Origin: Hevea brasiliensis
Taxonomy: Eukaryota; Streptophyta; Magnoliopsida; Malpighiales; Euphorbiaceae
Direction of reading: 5' to 3'
Length of the DNA: 64,000 nucleotides
NCBI RefSeq assembly: GCF_030052815.1
Contig: NC_079495.1
Location: 48,957,043-49,021,042, forward strand
Shown here: piece by piece, positions 23,535 through 35,678 of the stretch
Layout of the letters: every line of letters starts with the position of its first letter
How positions within the stretch are numbered: position 1 is the first letter of the stretch
Translations under genes and position numbers: made by a program
The notes under the pieces: generated by a model
Told to the model about the DNA's origin: nothing
Seen by the model: the letters and a program-made list of their open reading frames with translations, nothing else
Database searches by the model: none

Positions 23535-23576
23535 CTGAGTATTTTTATACTCAGCGATAGCTTCTTTTGCTATCGC
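23535..23576 (+). promoter_or_regulatory. Conserved LTR double hairpin, A'
   Basis: Stem 1 is CTGAGTAT/ATACTCAG with loop TTTT (23535-23554). Stem 2 is GCGATAGC/GCTATCGC with a 7-nt loop (23554-23576). The pair follows GTGCACCA and lies about 650-690 bp before the LTR end. Confidence 0.75.
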
Positions 23577-24227
23577 AGATAAGGAAAAAGACATAACAGT
23601 AGAGTAAGCTGCTACAGTAAGAGAGAAGCACAGTTTAAAGATTTTTGTATGGGTATTTGTTGATACCTTTGTAATTATTTTGATGTAAATGATTTAGTGT
23701 CATATGTATTAATGTAGACTGAGCAGTTGTACAGTCAATGTATAATAATATTATTTTTGAGACTTTATGTCTGCAAATTAAATTATGAATGTAAATTAAA
23801 TATTTAAAATGCAGTGTGCATGAGTTTATGAAATGTTTTGAGATAACAATTTTTTATTTGAAATTTGGATTTTGAATTGAATTATTGCTATTGATGTTGA
23901 TTTGAGTTTTGGTGGTTGCAAATGGGGATTAAATTAATTATTTGGGAGTGTTTTTCACAAGTTTTGAAGAACTGTTTTTCCAAAATATAGACGGCACTCT
24001 GCCGAAAATTTTTCAAAAGTTGCGGACAAATAAAAATGGACAAAAATTTTAACTAGCTTTTAAACTTCTATTAAATGTAAGAAAATGCTCACCACTTCTA
24101 AAAAGTAAGAAAAATGTTTTAAATTCCCTTGTAGGGTACTTAATGAGTTATCGGTAGGTGAAGTTCGGTAGTTCATTAGGTATTCTATAGGATCATGTTA
24201 TGCCTTACAGAGGGGTAAGGTGTGACA

Positions 24228-26617
24228 TTAAAAGTGTAATTAAGTGTAAATTAGTATGTAGAAGATAGCTATACACTTTAAATGCACTAATTGAACAAGA
24301 TGTAAAAATTAGGGTTCTTGAGCTAATGAATTTGGGAGAAAATTTGGTGAAAATTGAAATTTGATGCAGTTGGAACTAATTGAGTTTAGAAATGGTCAAT
24401 TGAGGCCAAATGGGGTGTGTTAGAATGGTGAGAATTGAAAGGCAATTCGGATTGGTAAGGGTGCACTTCTAGATAGTTTGACCTTGGTCAACTCAAGAGG
24501 GTATAACTGAAAATTGGCTACTCCAATTGGTGTGAGGCTAATTGGGAATCAAAAATAAGACCCAAAACAACAATTCTCATGCAGAAACCCAACCCTAAAA
24601 CTGAACACAAAGTGGTGTAAAATCCAGGTAATGCACACTGCCACTGTACAAAACTGACTATATGAACAGTACTTGTTCAAATAGGCATAACTTGGTGTAG
24701 GAAGGTCCAAATGACCTGAATTTTGCATCGATGGAAATCTGAGACATAGCACTACAACTTTTATGAAGAACACAAACCCAAATTCTGACCATAACCCATC
24801 AAAAAATGAGCTGCAGTCAGCACACCAAAACTGCCAGAACCAAGAAAGTGCCCAGAATTCTGGGTTTGAACTAATCTGGCCAGCCTTAGAAAAATAGGCA
24901 TATCTTGGGCTACAAAACTCTAAAAGGAGTGATTGAAAAAGAGAATTAAAGCTGAGATAATAAGGAATAATTTTGATGAGGAACACTTAGTCAAATTTCT
25001 ACAGTAATCAGACCAATGGAACAGTGCAAGATAGGGGACCAAAATTGAAAAATTGAAATTTCTCTTAGGAGACTTAGAAATTGAAATGGCAACTAAGGCC
25101 AACAAATTAGACACTCAAAATGTGGTATGTGGGTGATATTGGAATTCACATACTTATTAAGCATGAGAAAGTCAATATTTTGACTTGAATAGTGCCATAA
25201 ATAGTAACCCTAAAATGCACAGTCTAGAGAATGACATTTTAAGCCTATGTAGAGATATAATTAAATAAGTATGCAATAAATTGTTGGAATTATTATGAGA
25301 TATAATACGGAAACACTGTAAATTGTGTGTTTTAGTTGAAAAAGAGATGGACAAGGATAAGGCAAATTGAGTCAAGGCCTAGAAGAGACTCAAATCAGGT
25401 TTGTGCACAATAACTTTAAACTATTATTTTAAAATTGAAACCTTGATTTATTATGCATTGTAAATGTATTGTGTTAATTATGAATTTTGAGAACTATTGT
25501 GTTGCCACTTTATGCCTGTAAATTGGACTTTGGAAATTGATTAGATTTTTCATGCAATATTTAAATAAATAGTTTTAAATTGATTTCGGATTCATACTTA
25601 GCATGATAGTACCATATTATTCCTCCTCCATTTATGGGGTTGAGATCAGATGAGTACTCATATAGCTAGCTAGCCACCTCCCTCATTGATTTTGATTAGT
25701 GAGGTTGTAGATTGCTTTGTTGTGGTGTACAACACGACATTGATTGGAAATTTTGTGTTATGACCTAAGTTGTGTATGGATTGGCAACACTGTGTTTATT
25801 AAATTATTTGACAAAATTGTGTTATAAATGTGCTTTGAAAATTTGTGACATATGATTGTGAAATGTTTGAATTATTATTAGTAGTGAATGTTTTAATTTC
25901 GGCATGTTAAATATTTTTTTTATTGTGCACCTCTGAGTAAATCATACTCAGCGATAGCTTTATTTGCTGTCGCAGATAAGGGAAAAGAAAAAGCAGCAAA
26001 GTGAGCTGCTGTGTTGACGAGGACTTCACTGACTTTTTGGTACGGGTATTATTTTATACCCAATGTATTTAGTTTTATGTAAATATAGAATTGTTCATAT
26101 GTATTAATGTAAATTGAGTAGTCGTACAGTAAAAATTATAATAATATTATTTTTGAATTTTGTGTATGTAAATAAACTTTAATGCAATGTTTATGATTTC
26201 ATGGATTTATTTTGACAATATTTTGAAATGTGAATTTTGACTTGAATTGTGGTTGACTATGTTGAATTGAGTTGGTTTGAGATTTATTTGGAGGTTAGGA
26301 ATTGTGAAATAAATTATTGGAAGTGTTTTTTACAGGTCTTTAAAATTTGGTTTTTCCCTAATTACAGACGGCATTCTGCCAAAATTTTTACAAAATTTAA
26401 AAAAAAATAAAATTTATCAAAATTTTTACCTAGTATTTAAACCGCAAATCAAAGTTTTTAATACCTGTTAAAAGTGCTCACCACCTTCGAAAAGGAAATA
26501 AAATTGTTTGAAAATCCCTTGTAGTGTATTTAATGGGTTATCGGTAAGTGAAGTTCGGTAATTCATTAAGTATACTACGGGAACATGTCATGCCTCATGA
26601 AGGGGTAAGGTGTGACA
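24228..26617 (+). mobile_element. Solo LTR A, 3' arm
   Basis: This arm starts with the right copy of the TTAAA duplication and resumes A's sequence (AAAGTGTAATTAAG matches the text before A'). It carries modules with CATAACTTGGTGTAGG and ACTTTTATGAAG anchors, the hairpin pair (25933-25973), a GACGGCATTCTGCC block and the terminus GGTGTGACA at 26617, followed by TGTTG. The 145-residue open frame at 24549-24986 (-) has no domain and no equivalent in sister LTRs. Confidence 0.92.
25933..25973 (+). promoter_or_regulatory. Conserved LTR double hairpin, A
   Basis: Stem 1 is CTGAGTA/TACTCAG with a 5-nt loop. Stem 2 is GCGATAGC/GCTGTCGC, which differs from A' by one change that leaves a G-U pair in RNA. 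Confidence 0.75.
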
Positions 26618-26622
26618 TGTTG

Positions 26623-26809
26623 TATCTAGTGAGGTGCTCCTATAGTAGATAACTTGGGAGTTCTTCCTTGTGGAGTTCAGGAAGAAGTTCATTGGAAGTG
26701 TGTATCTAGAAGATAGAAGAAGAGAGTTCATTAGTTTGAGGCAGAGACAGCTAACCGAAGCAGAATATGAGAGAGAATTTATGAGACTGAGTAGATACAA
26801 GAGGGAGAT
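26623..26809 (+). pseudogene. gag: gag pseudogene of X, middle part
   Basis: The frame resumes in the phase left at 3899. It reads SSEV, then two adjacent stops (26643-26648), then ITWEFFLVEFRKKF, SVYLEDRRREF, LRQRQLTEAEYEREF and LSRYKREI. This is the C-terminal capsid half of the Ty3/gypsy Retrotrans_gag domain and closely matches D (55323-54967). It is cut at 26810 by element C, and the rest of X (NC, protease, pol, 3' LTR) must lie beyond C, outside the window. Confidence 0.92.
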
Positions 26810-29800
26810 TGTAACACCCCTAACCCGACTACAGTGTAGCCGAGCAAGGCATGCTACATTTGGTGCCGGAGCACCCTATCTTATCTTACTTTATTCTTTT
26901 AATAATTTTGAATTTGTTTAATTTAATATCAATTATTTTTTTACGGAGAAACTAACGAAGTTTACCCTATTTTATTATCGTTTGACGTGTTTCACTATTT
27001 ACCTGTTTGAAATTTCAATAATATTTTAAAATAAAAATCTCATCAATCATTCTCATAATTATCTCATATTTCAAATCTCATCCATATATTTCAATTTCAT
27101 AATCATTTCCATACATTTCCATTCATACTCAATTCATACACGAAAATTTTAAATCTCCATTAATTTACAACACGTAAATATTAATTACAATTTTCTAGTT
27201 TACAATTCTTAGTTTACATTTCAACATAAGAAATATTTATACTATACAAAATGCATAAAATGACTAATGTGAGCCCTATCTACATGCATTGCTGAGGAGG
27301 TGACTACCTTGAGCACTTCTGACACTTCTGCAGATCTGGACTTTAAAATCCCAGTCTAATATCCACTGGGCTTTACCTTTAGTACCTGCACGAGGAAACA
27401 AATCCATCGCGCTAAGCATTGCTCCTTAGTGGCACATTAATATAACAAAAAAAAAAATAATATACAAAATACAGATAGAAATAAAATATGGTTCAGATAA
27501 TTTAGATCTAATTATGCTTTAATAAGGTTTCTAAAATTTAATATCGCCTTTTTATTTTCCTAATTTAGTCCTCTTTGGAGTTGCTTAGTTCATAAGGTTA
27601 CAGTAATAATATACAATATACTAATATTCTAATAGCATTATTCTTAACTTAATATTATTATGAAAGTACATTTGTAACATTTATTTAAATTATATTTCTA
27701 TTATTAATCTTTTTGTATCATTTAATTCAATGCCTTCTAGGTTATCTTAAATTATTTAATAATAATTAAAGTTCCCAGTGCATTCAATAATAGATAACTT
27801 TTTTTTGTTTTTATCATCAGTCCAGTTCATTTCAATTCTTTCTAGCATTTTATTAATCGTTTTCTTTGATGATTTTGAGCCTCATTTTATTGAAATCATT
27901 CTTGTTTTTTATCTTGATATTTAATTTCCTTACTTCCTTTAATAATCAATTTAATTACATTTATACTTTTCCATGCCCAAGTAACATATACAAATTGACC
28001 GGACTCGATAAACAAATAAACTAGCACTGGGTACCAGGTACCTTAGGCCGTCACACCATCAGTCACAATGTGCCTCCCAGTGTGCAAACAGAATGGCTAA
28101 TAAGCCATAAAAGCAATAAGGCATAAAGCCAAGTATAACATCATAATCAGTATAGTCATAGGCTATCATATCATAGAATGGCATGGAGCCATACGTCATA
28201 CACAGTACTGCTATTGGAACCCTATTGGCATGCCAACCTATCCAAACCAATCACATTAGGCCTACTAGGGCATATTACAAAGTTATTTCTTAAATATTTA
28301 TACTTAACTTATAAGATTACTATTCATTTGGTCATTTAAGTCAAAATATTGGCTTTCTCATATATAATAGTTATATGAGTTTTAATCACATAGATTTATC
28401 ACATTTTGGTTCCCAAAAGTGTTGGCATTAGTTGCCAATCCATACTTCTAACCAATGGAAAATAAATCAAAATTTTCAATTTTGGGTACTAGAGTTCACT
28501 GTTCCATTAGGCCATTCTATAGTAAGAATTTAGTTCTTAATCAAAGTTATTCTTTATTGTGTCTAGTTACATTTCACTTTTTGAATCATCCCATTTGGAG
28601 TTTTCTAGCTCAAGTTATGGTCAAATAACCATAACTGGTTCATTTCCTAATTGTGTTTCTTTAATTAGGCAGATTTTGGCATTACCTTTTTCCAATTTAA
28701 TTGGACATGTTGTAGTTACTTTTAGGCTTAGCATTCTTCATATAATTTGTTGGCCTATGTCTTATGGTCACTTAGAAATTTTAATTACAAATTTCTAAGT
28801 TTTATAGAATTAATTATACTAATTTAATTGGCCTAGACTCCAGTACCCTGTGTCTTCAGGGTCCAGGTTCAGGTCAGTAAATTTGACCTCCATTTTAGGG
28901 TTCTTATGTTCATAATTTGAGGACAATATCTAAAACAAAGTTGGAGCCCTATTTCTTAGGGTTCCAGATCAGTATGGCTCAACCTAATTAGAGTTTCCTA
29001 GCGGGAGATATGCTATAAACACTATTCTGGGGTCAATTGTGATTTGGTCAAACTCTAAGTTTTAATGTGTTAATTTCTTCTAACCATTTGACCTAGTTCC
29101 TTTGGGTTTTGGGTTTTGGTCAAAAGACCAATATTGTAGACCTATGTCTTATAAAACTTTTGCCATTGGTTTCATTGCATTTAAATTTTTATAGACCAAG
29201 TTATGGCCATTTTGCCAAAACTGGTCGGGTAGTTTATGTCCAGAAAATTCTGGGCAGAATGGTTCAGGTCAGTTTGGTGTCCTAATTTGAGTCAACAATT
29301 TCATTAGGTTAGAGGCATTTCTGGGCTTGGTGTTCTCAATGAAAGTTGTAGTACTATGTCTAAGCTTTCCAATGGTATAAAATTCAGGTCATTTGGACCT
29401 GTCTAAAGAGAGTTATGGATACTGTTCATTTGGTCATTTTTTTTTGTTTAGTGTTTGGATATCCGGATTGGACCAGCAAATTGGTCAACTTATGGATATA
29501 ATTTGAGCAGGGTTTCTTCATGAAAATGGGGTATTTTGACTCTAGGTTCACCTCCAATTGGCCTCATACCAATTGGAGTCACAAAACTTCAGTTATAGGT
29601 CAAACAAGATCCTGGACTCATAGGTTCGAATTTCCTGCACATGAAACATCACTTCCAATATTCCATCCTCCTTACTCCTAACTACAATTTATCACTCATA
29701 ACACTTCAAATGATCAACAAATAGCCTCAACAAGATCAATCTCAAGCCATATCACCAAGGTAACAATTAACTCAAACCCTAACTCAAGGTCTCAATTTAT

Positions 29801-30875
29801 GCACACCACATGTAAATCAACATGTTAATCAGATTTACTTATTAATCAACACTTATAACTACAAGTATAACCTTCATGTCATCAAAATCCTATCAATTCT
29901 CATAGCAGCCAAAAATTTAATTCTACACAAAGTTATCATTTTCTTTTCATTTCAAGTAATTTCAACTCTTCTTAAGTCTAAATCAAACTTTAAACAAAAG
30001 AGATAATGATATTAGGCACTAACCTTTAGTTACTAATTTTTCTTCTCACTAAATCTTCAATCTCCTTGCTCCCTTTTGCTTCTAATCTCTCAAGCTAGGT
30101 CAAAAATCAAGTTTTTGTGTTTGATGAATGAGAAAATATGAATGATTTTGATGGGAAATTGGAGCTTTAAAAAGCATCCATGGAGGAAAGCTCAAGAGGT
30201 GGTTCGGCTAACATGAACCAAATGAAGAAGATGAGCTGATTTGTTTCTAATTAATCTCTTTTTAATTGGGTTTTAGTGGGTTGTTGCAAGGTGATTGGGT
30301 GGGAGCATTTTAATGACATCATGTGATATCATAATTCCCAATTTCTTTTATTTTTCTTTCCTTTTCTTTTCTACTCATCTTTAATTTAATTTTTAGCAAT
30401 ATTTATTCATATTTTAGATCATAATAATTATTTACTTAACTGGACAAGTCGGCCAAAAATCATCTCTGAAGATAAAATGACCAAAATGCCCTCCGTTTGG
30501 CTTATTGAACCAAAATTGTCTGTACCGATCGAAAATTTTTTCTAAGCCTTTTCTTGGCATTCTAATGCCATAGAAACCTCAATGACTCTTCTTTGGAGTC
30601 TCAAAAATTATTTTATGAATTTTCTCTTGGGTTTAGGACTCCTAGCTGCGAAGACTGTAACTTCCCATTAGGTTACCCATTGCTAAGGCACCGGCTCATT
30701 TAACTTGGTTGTATTTTATTTTTAAAATATTTTCTAAATATTTCTTACTATTATTTTAGTTATTTATGACTCCTCACTCTAGTCTACATACAGTTCTAGT
30801 CATTCCAGCTGTTCGGACATATATTGGTCACCGAAACAGTCGAATGTACGGACTAGCTAAAGTGAGGGTGTTACA
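26810..30875 (-). mobile_element. Element C, left (3') LTR
   Basis: A complete 4,066-bp LTR bounded by TGTAACACC and GGGTGTTACA on +. The left flank is GAGAT (26805-26809); the matching right flank lies beyond the window. The LTR contains the hairpin pair (27388-27429), the GGTACCAGGTACC block near 28030, five degenerate modules (anchors near 28733, 28908, 29136, 29334 and 29515), a GACATCATGTGATATCA site near 30311, the TTGGCATTCTAATGCCA inverted block near 30557 and the U3 head near 30800. It has no coding content. Confidence 0.92.
27388..27429 (-). promoter_or_regulatory. Conserved LTR double hairpin, C left LTR
   Basis: On the - strand stem 1 is CTAAGGA/TGCTTAG with a GCAA loop and one mismatch. 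Stem 2 is GCGCGA/TCGTGC, which pairs with one G-U. The right LTR of C has the fully paired form of both. Confidence 0.7.
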
Positions 30876-31088
30876 ATTCTTTCCTTCTAACAAAAATTTC
30901 GTCCTCAAAATTTACTCGGTGTAAATAGTCGAGAAGCTACTACTCTCTTATTTCTTCACCTTACCAGAGAAAGCAGATCTGCATTAGTATCACCTCGACT
31001 CATATGAATGCAATGCATGTTATGCACACTATCGCTTTCTATCTACCTATGCCTAGGAATGCCTAAACCGTGCTCTGATACCAATAAA
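30876..31088 (-). mobile_element. Element C, internal region (213 bp, non-coding)
   Basis: The internal region consists of a polypurine tract and pol-end remnant next to the left LTR, the GTAAATAGTCGAG block shared with B, the leader motif (30989-31019) and a perfect iMet-type PBS on - (31072-31083). Nothing codes for protein. The build matches B but is about 140 bp shorter, lacking B's CT-rich middle. Confidence 0.92.
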
Positions 31089-31362
31089 TGTAACACCCCT
31101 CACCCGACTACAGTGTAGTCGAGCAGGCAAGCTACATTCAGTGCCGGAGTACCATATCTTATCTTACTTTATTCTTTTAATAATTTTGAATTCGTTTAAT
31201 TTAATATCAATTAATTTTTTATAGGAAAACTAACAGAGTTTTCCCTATTTTATTATCGTTTGACATGTTTCACTATTCACCTATTTGAAATTTCAATAAC
31301 ATTTTAAAATAAAAATATCCTCAATCATTCTCATAATTATCTCATATTTCAAATCTCATCCA
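31089..31362 (-). mobile_element. Element C, right (5') LTR, segment 1
   Basis: The first 274 bp of the right LTR follow the PBS and match the left LTR from 26810. It is broken by element E at 31363 and continues at 47368. Confidence 0.93.
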
Positions 31363-32055
31363 TGTAGGAGTGGGAGGCATGAGGCGAAATATCATCCATT
31401 AGAATTATATAAAATGCACTAGGTAATGCCCAGGAAAGATGGTGGAGTCACAATGGTCTCACTTAAGTACCACCTCCTTAGACAGCATTTCCTAGACATG
31501 CACTTCATACAATCCTGATAGAATCAAACCACTAGTAAGTACCGTCTTCCCATAACACTACCACGGTACTAAGGATTTATGCCACGAAGGCATAGATAGA
31601 CAGGAGTTGCCACCCAGGTAATAACCGGGACATATTTAGTGTTTCTTTCGAGGGTCATGGATGGCAACTTACTCCTTGCAGAGTTTTCACAACCATCATT
31701 ACCATAGCCCAATGTCTAAGTTCAGGATAATGGGTACGTAAGGGGAAGGTGTTAGGCAACCCTTACGCCTGGTCTAACCTCATTGATTCGAGTGTCAGTC
31801 CTCTACTAATGTTTCTAGAAGCCTTGTTTATTATTCTTTTATTAAACTTTATCCTAAAAATTGCAATTCTAATCCTACACACGCAAGTAACTCACAAAAG
31901 GGTTGTTGTTTACACACAATTTTCATACACAAGTAATTCCTATCTATGGGGTTGCTAATTATTTAAATGATATTTACCATATGACTAAAATTAATTTATT
32001 ATTGAGAATTTAATTTACAAATAAATTCAATTTCAAATAACCCTAAGTTTCTATT

Positions 32056-35000
32056 TGTCACACCCTACCCCTCTGTAAGGCGTAACATGATCCCGTAGTA
32101 TATCTAATGAATTACCAAGTTCGTCTACTGATAACCCATTAAATGCACTACAAGGGATTTTTAAAACTTTTCTTACTTCTTTTACAGTGGTGAGCACTAT
32201 TTACAGGTGTTAAAAAAAAGAAAAAAACTTTTTGAATTGAAGTGAAACAGCTAACTCATTTGGACTATTAGTAATTTCTGTAAAAATTTTAGCAGAGTGC
32301 CATCTGTATTTTGGATAAAACAGTTCTTCAGAAAACCTGTAAAAAAGCACTTCAATATATTTCCAAATCTCAACTCCAACATATTTCTCAACACAACATT
32401 TTTCTCAACTCAAATCCACAGTAATTTTTCAAAGACTGAGATACAAGAAATATAATACAATTTTTACAAGTCAAAATAACTCATAATTTACTTTACAACT
32501 TCAATGTACAATTTTAATTTACAACTGCTCAAAACCAAAAACAATATGTACATACAGTGAACATACATTACAGTACAAAATACAAAATGTGGTATACTTA
32601 TTATACCCGATAATCTCTCGCTGGATGTACTAGCAGCCTAGTCTGCTGCCCTGTCCTTCTGTCTACCTGCGACAGCAATAAAAAGCTATCGCTGAGACAA
32701 TGTCTCAGTGGTGCACAACAATAACCAAATACAACTTTAAATCACAATTCATAAGTTAAATAAATAGTGGATACTTAAAACCATAGTTAAATTCATGACA
32801 ATAATGTCATAAGGAATTTAACACAATATCACAATAAATCTCAGTAATCAAATCATAGTTAAATTCAGAAGACAGTGAATGTCAATAAGAATTTAAACTC
32901 CATTTCATAATCTTACAATACATATCAATAAATCACACACACCTTGAAATCATGTTCCAAAGTTCAATTCATCCCAAAAGCCGATGGCTAATGAGGTATT
33001 CAATTCGTCCCAAAAGTCAATGACTAATGAGGAATAACATAGCTAGCTAGCAAAAATATGAGTACTCATTCTATTCGTCCTCAACAGGCACACACCTCAA
33101 CACTTCAGCCAGAGAGGGAATTCAATTCATCCCACTAGACAAGCTAGTGAGGAATACAATCAATGTATATGATAGCTGTGGTTTCAAACCATTTACAGTG
33201 CTTTTCAATCAATAAGTATCCATCAAATATCATTCAAACAATTTTTCACAGTTTCACAATTTAAAACAATAATATACAAATAATTATAATTTATTTCAAT
33301 TGAAAATAATTCAAAAGAAATAGCTGTTGTGCACAAACCTCTGATAACTGTCTCCTGGTCTTGACTCAGTGTTTCCTTCCCTTTTCCTGAGTCTTTGCTA
33401 ACTGAGAAACACAATTTGAAGTGTTTCAGTACTCATTTAAACTGTCTCTAACGATAATGCTTGATAATTAATTCACTGAATTCTAATATTTACTTAGTCA
33501 ACCTAATATGTCGACCCTCGATGCATTCTAGGTAAATTAAGTTTTAATGTTATTAATATGTCACATTCGATAGTATTTTAGGGTTGGTACATGTTACCAA
33601 GTTCATTTCCGTGTATACTGCATTTTTTTGCAATTTGTTGGATTCCGGGATACTAGTTTGACCTAGCCGGATGACCTAGTTCCCTCAGTTTTCGGGTTTC
33701 GGTCAAAACTACAAACTCGTAGATCTATGTCTTATGGAACGCGGGGCAAATTTCAGGTCATTCTGAGTTATGTAGACCAAGTTATGGTCATTTTACTATT
33801 GCTGGTCAAATTGCATCAAAATTGGTCACTTTAGGTCACTTTAGGTCATTTTTTTGGACCCGAACTTGTGCAAGCTGTTTGACTTGCTTATGGTCATTTC
33901 TGGGCTTTGGTGTCTTCATAAGACTTGTAGATATGGGTCTTAACTATTCATGGTTAAATTTCAGGTCAATTGGACCTGTTTTGAGTGAGTTATGGCCTAA
34001 ACACTAACTTCTGCCCAAATGGTCAATTTTCAGGCCTCATTTGCACTTAATCTGGATTTGGTCATTTTTCAAGCTATCTTGCAAGCAGAATTTTGGCAAG
34101 CTTCCTTCATGAAAGTTGGCACATTTTGTGCCTAGTTTCACCTCCAATTGGTCTCATACCAATTGGAGCCACACACTTAAAGTTATAGGCCTAAAACTCA
34201 AACTACCTTATTGCAATTCTTGCATACACATCAAGGATCACTTTTAACACTCACCAAACTCAACATTCAAACCAATTCTGGTTGTACCACAACCTAAACA
34301 TAATTTACAAAATATTATAGGTCATTTTGGCAGCTTACAATTACATTCAATGTGTACCACCAAGTGCAAAATTTTTCTAACTCAATTTACAACAATTCAA
34401 TCACCAATTCATGCTCATTTACATGCCCAACTTCACACCATCATACATGCACTCAAACTGCCATAACCCCTATCACAAATTAACATCATTATTCCATAAA
34501 CCAAGCATGAATTCCAGCATTCTTCAAGAGTTAACAAACTGCCACAATGGTACATTTACATTCCATTAATTTCCAAGCTTTAAATTTCATTTCAGATTTA
34601 CATATACTAAGTATAATCACCCAAATGATTTCCCATACACATAAATATTTAATCAACCTTTTAATCCACCATTTATAAGCAAGAGTAAACTATCTTTAAG
34701 GTGTTTCCATGGCTGCCAAAAGTACACATGTCAACATCAAACCTCAAAAATTTCTTCATAAATCAAACACCCATAACACCCTTACAAACTTTAACAAAGC
34801 AATAATCAAAAACTCAAACTTACCTATGGATGAGACTTCTCAAATCTTCACCAAAACTTCTTGAAATTGCTATCAAACTCTTCCTTGTGATGTGGGGATA
34901 AACTTTAATGAAAACAAGTAAAGAAAGTGTAGCTTGAAATGGGTGTAAGAAGTCATGCAAATGGGGCGGCCATGGGAGGTTTGAAAGCTTTTGGATTTTC

Positions 35001-35678
35001 GGCAATGGTGAATTGAGGAAGATGAAGATGTTGAGTGATGTGGCTGTCCACTTAGGTGTAGATAATTCCCACTAACTCTCCACTAACTTTATTTAATTAA
35101 TATTATATGTTAAATGTGTTAATTACTCCATTTACTCTCCACTTTTGGCTATTTACATTAGGTAACCCAAATTTAATTTTTCATTATATTTTCTAAGTGT
35201 AATATTATTTATTTTCAATGGACATTTAGGTCAAAAGACAACTTGGGGTGTCAAATGACCACAATGCCCCTGTTAGGGTTGCATTCCCGATTTTTCGGTA
35301 ACACCGGGTTTTGTCCGTTTTTCGATTTCTCACTTTTCTTTGCACTAATTATTTAATTTTTCTTTGATATTTCTAATGATATTTATACTTCAATTGATGT
35401 ATCTTTAAGTCCTAAAAATATTTTCCAGGGTTCCCCGCGGTCCAGGGCTAGTCAACGGTCCACACCGTGACTTCCCAGTGCGGTCACCCATCGCTAGGGT
35501 TCTCGGCTCGCTTAACTTGATTGCATTTTTTTACTATTACTTTTTCTTTGTTTTTCTTGTATTTCATTATTTTATGTCTCCTCACACATATCGAAGTGTA
35601 ATTCTAGGCATCCTAGCTGTCCGGACAATACTGGTCACTGGAACAGTAAAACGCACTACCGAACATAGGGGTGTTACA
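32056..35678 (-). mobile_element. Solo LTR F (A family)
   Basis: The LTR is 3,623 bp, bounded by TGTCACACC and GGGTGTTACA on + with the duplication CTATT (32051-32055 and 35679-35683). It is A-family in reverse orientation: the left end matches the reversed end of A (AATGAATTACC, GATAACCCATTAAAT), followed by the hairpin pair (32669-32708). It sits in E's left LTR; the right LTR of E has the empty site at about 41121-41125 (CTATT). Confidence 0.95.
32669..32708 (-). promoter_or_regulatory. Conserved LTR double hairpin, F
   Basis: On - stem 1 is CTGAGAC/GTCTCAG with loop ATT. Both arms differ from A (CTGAGTA/TACTCAG) by matched changes, so pairing is kept. Stem 2 is GCGATAGC/GCTGTCGC, the same G-U form as in A. 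Confidence 0.75.

Larger units (their letters stand above)
19000..24227 (+). mobile_element. Solo LTR A', body
   Basis: This continues A' from the 51-bp stub at 4937. It opens with CAATTAAGAG, matching A at 3961, carries an internal direct duplication of about 1.78 kb (19215-20995 and 20996-22776), then the TATA region, hairpin pair (23535-23576), a GACGGCACTCTGCCG-like inverted block near 23991, and the terminal TTATGCC...GGTGTGACA ending at 24227. TTAAA follows, matching the left flank. Without the duplication the LTR is about 3.5 kb, similar to A (3.4), F (3.6) and H (3.7). Confidence 0.92.

Noticed and set aside
24549..24986. 145-residue frame on the - strand
   Set aside because: It lies in A-family LTR sequence, is antisense to it, shows no domain, and is not open in A', F or H.
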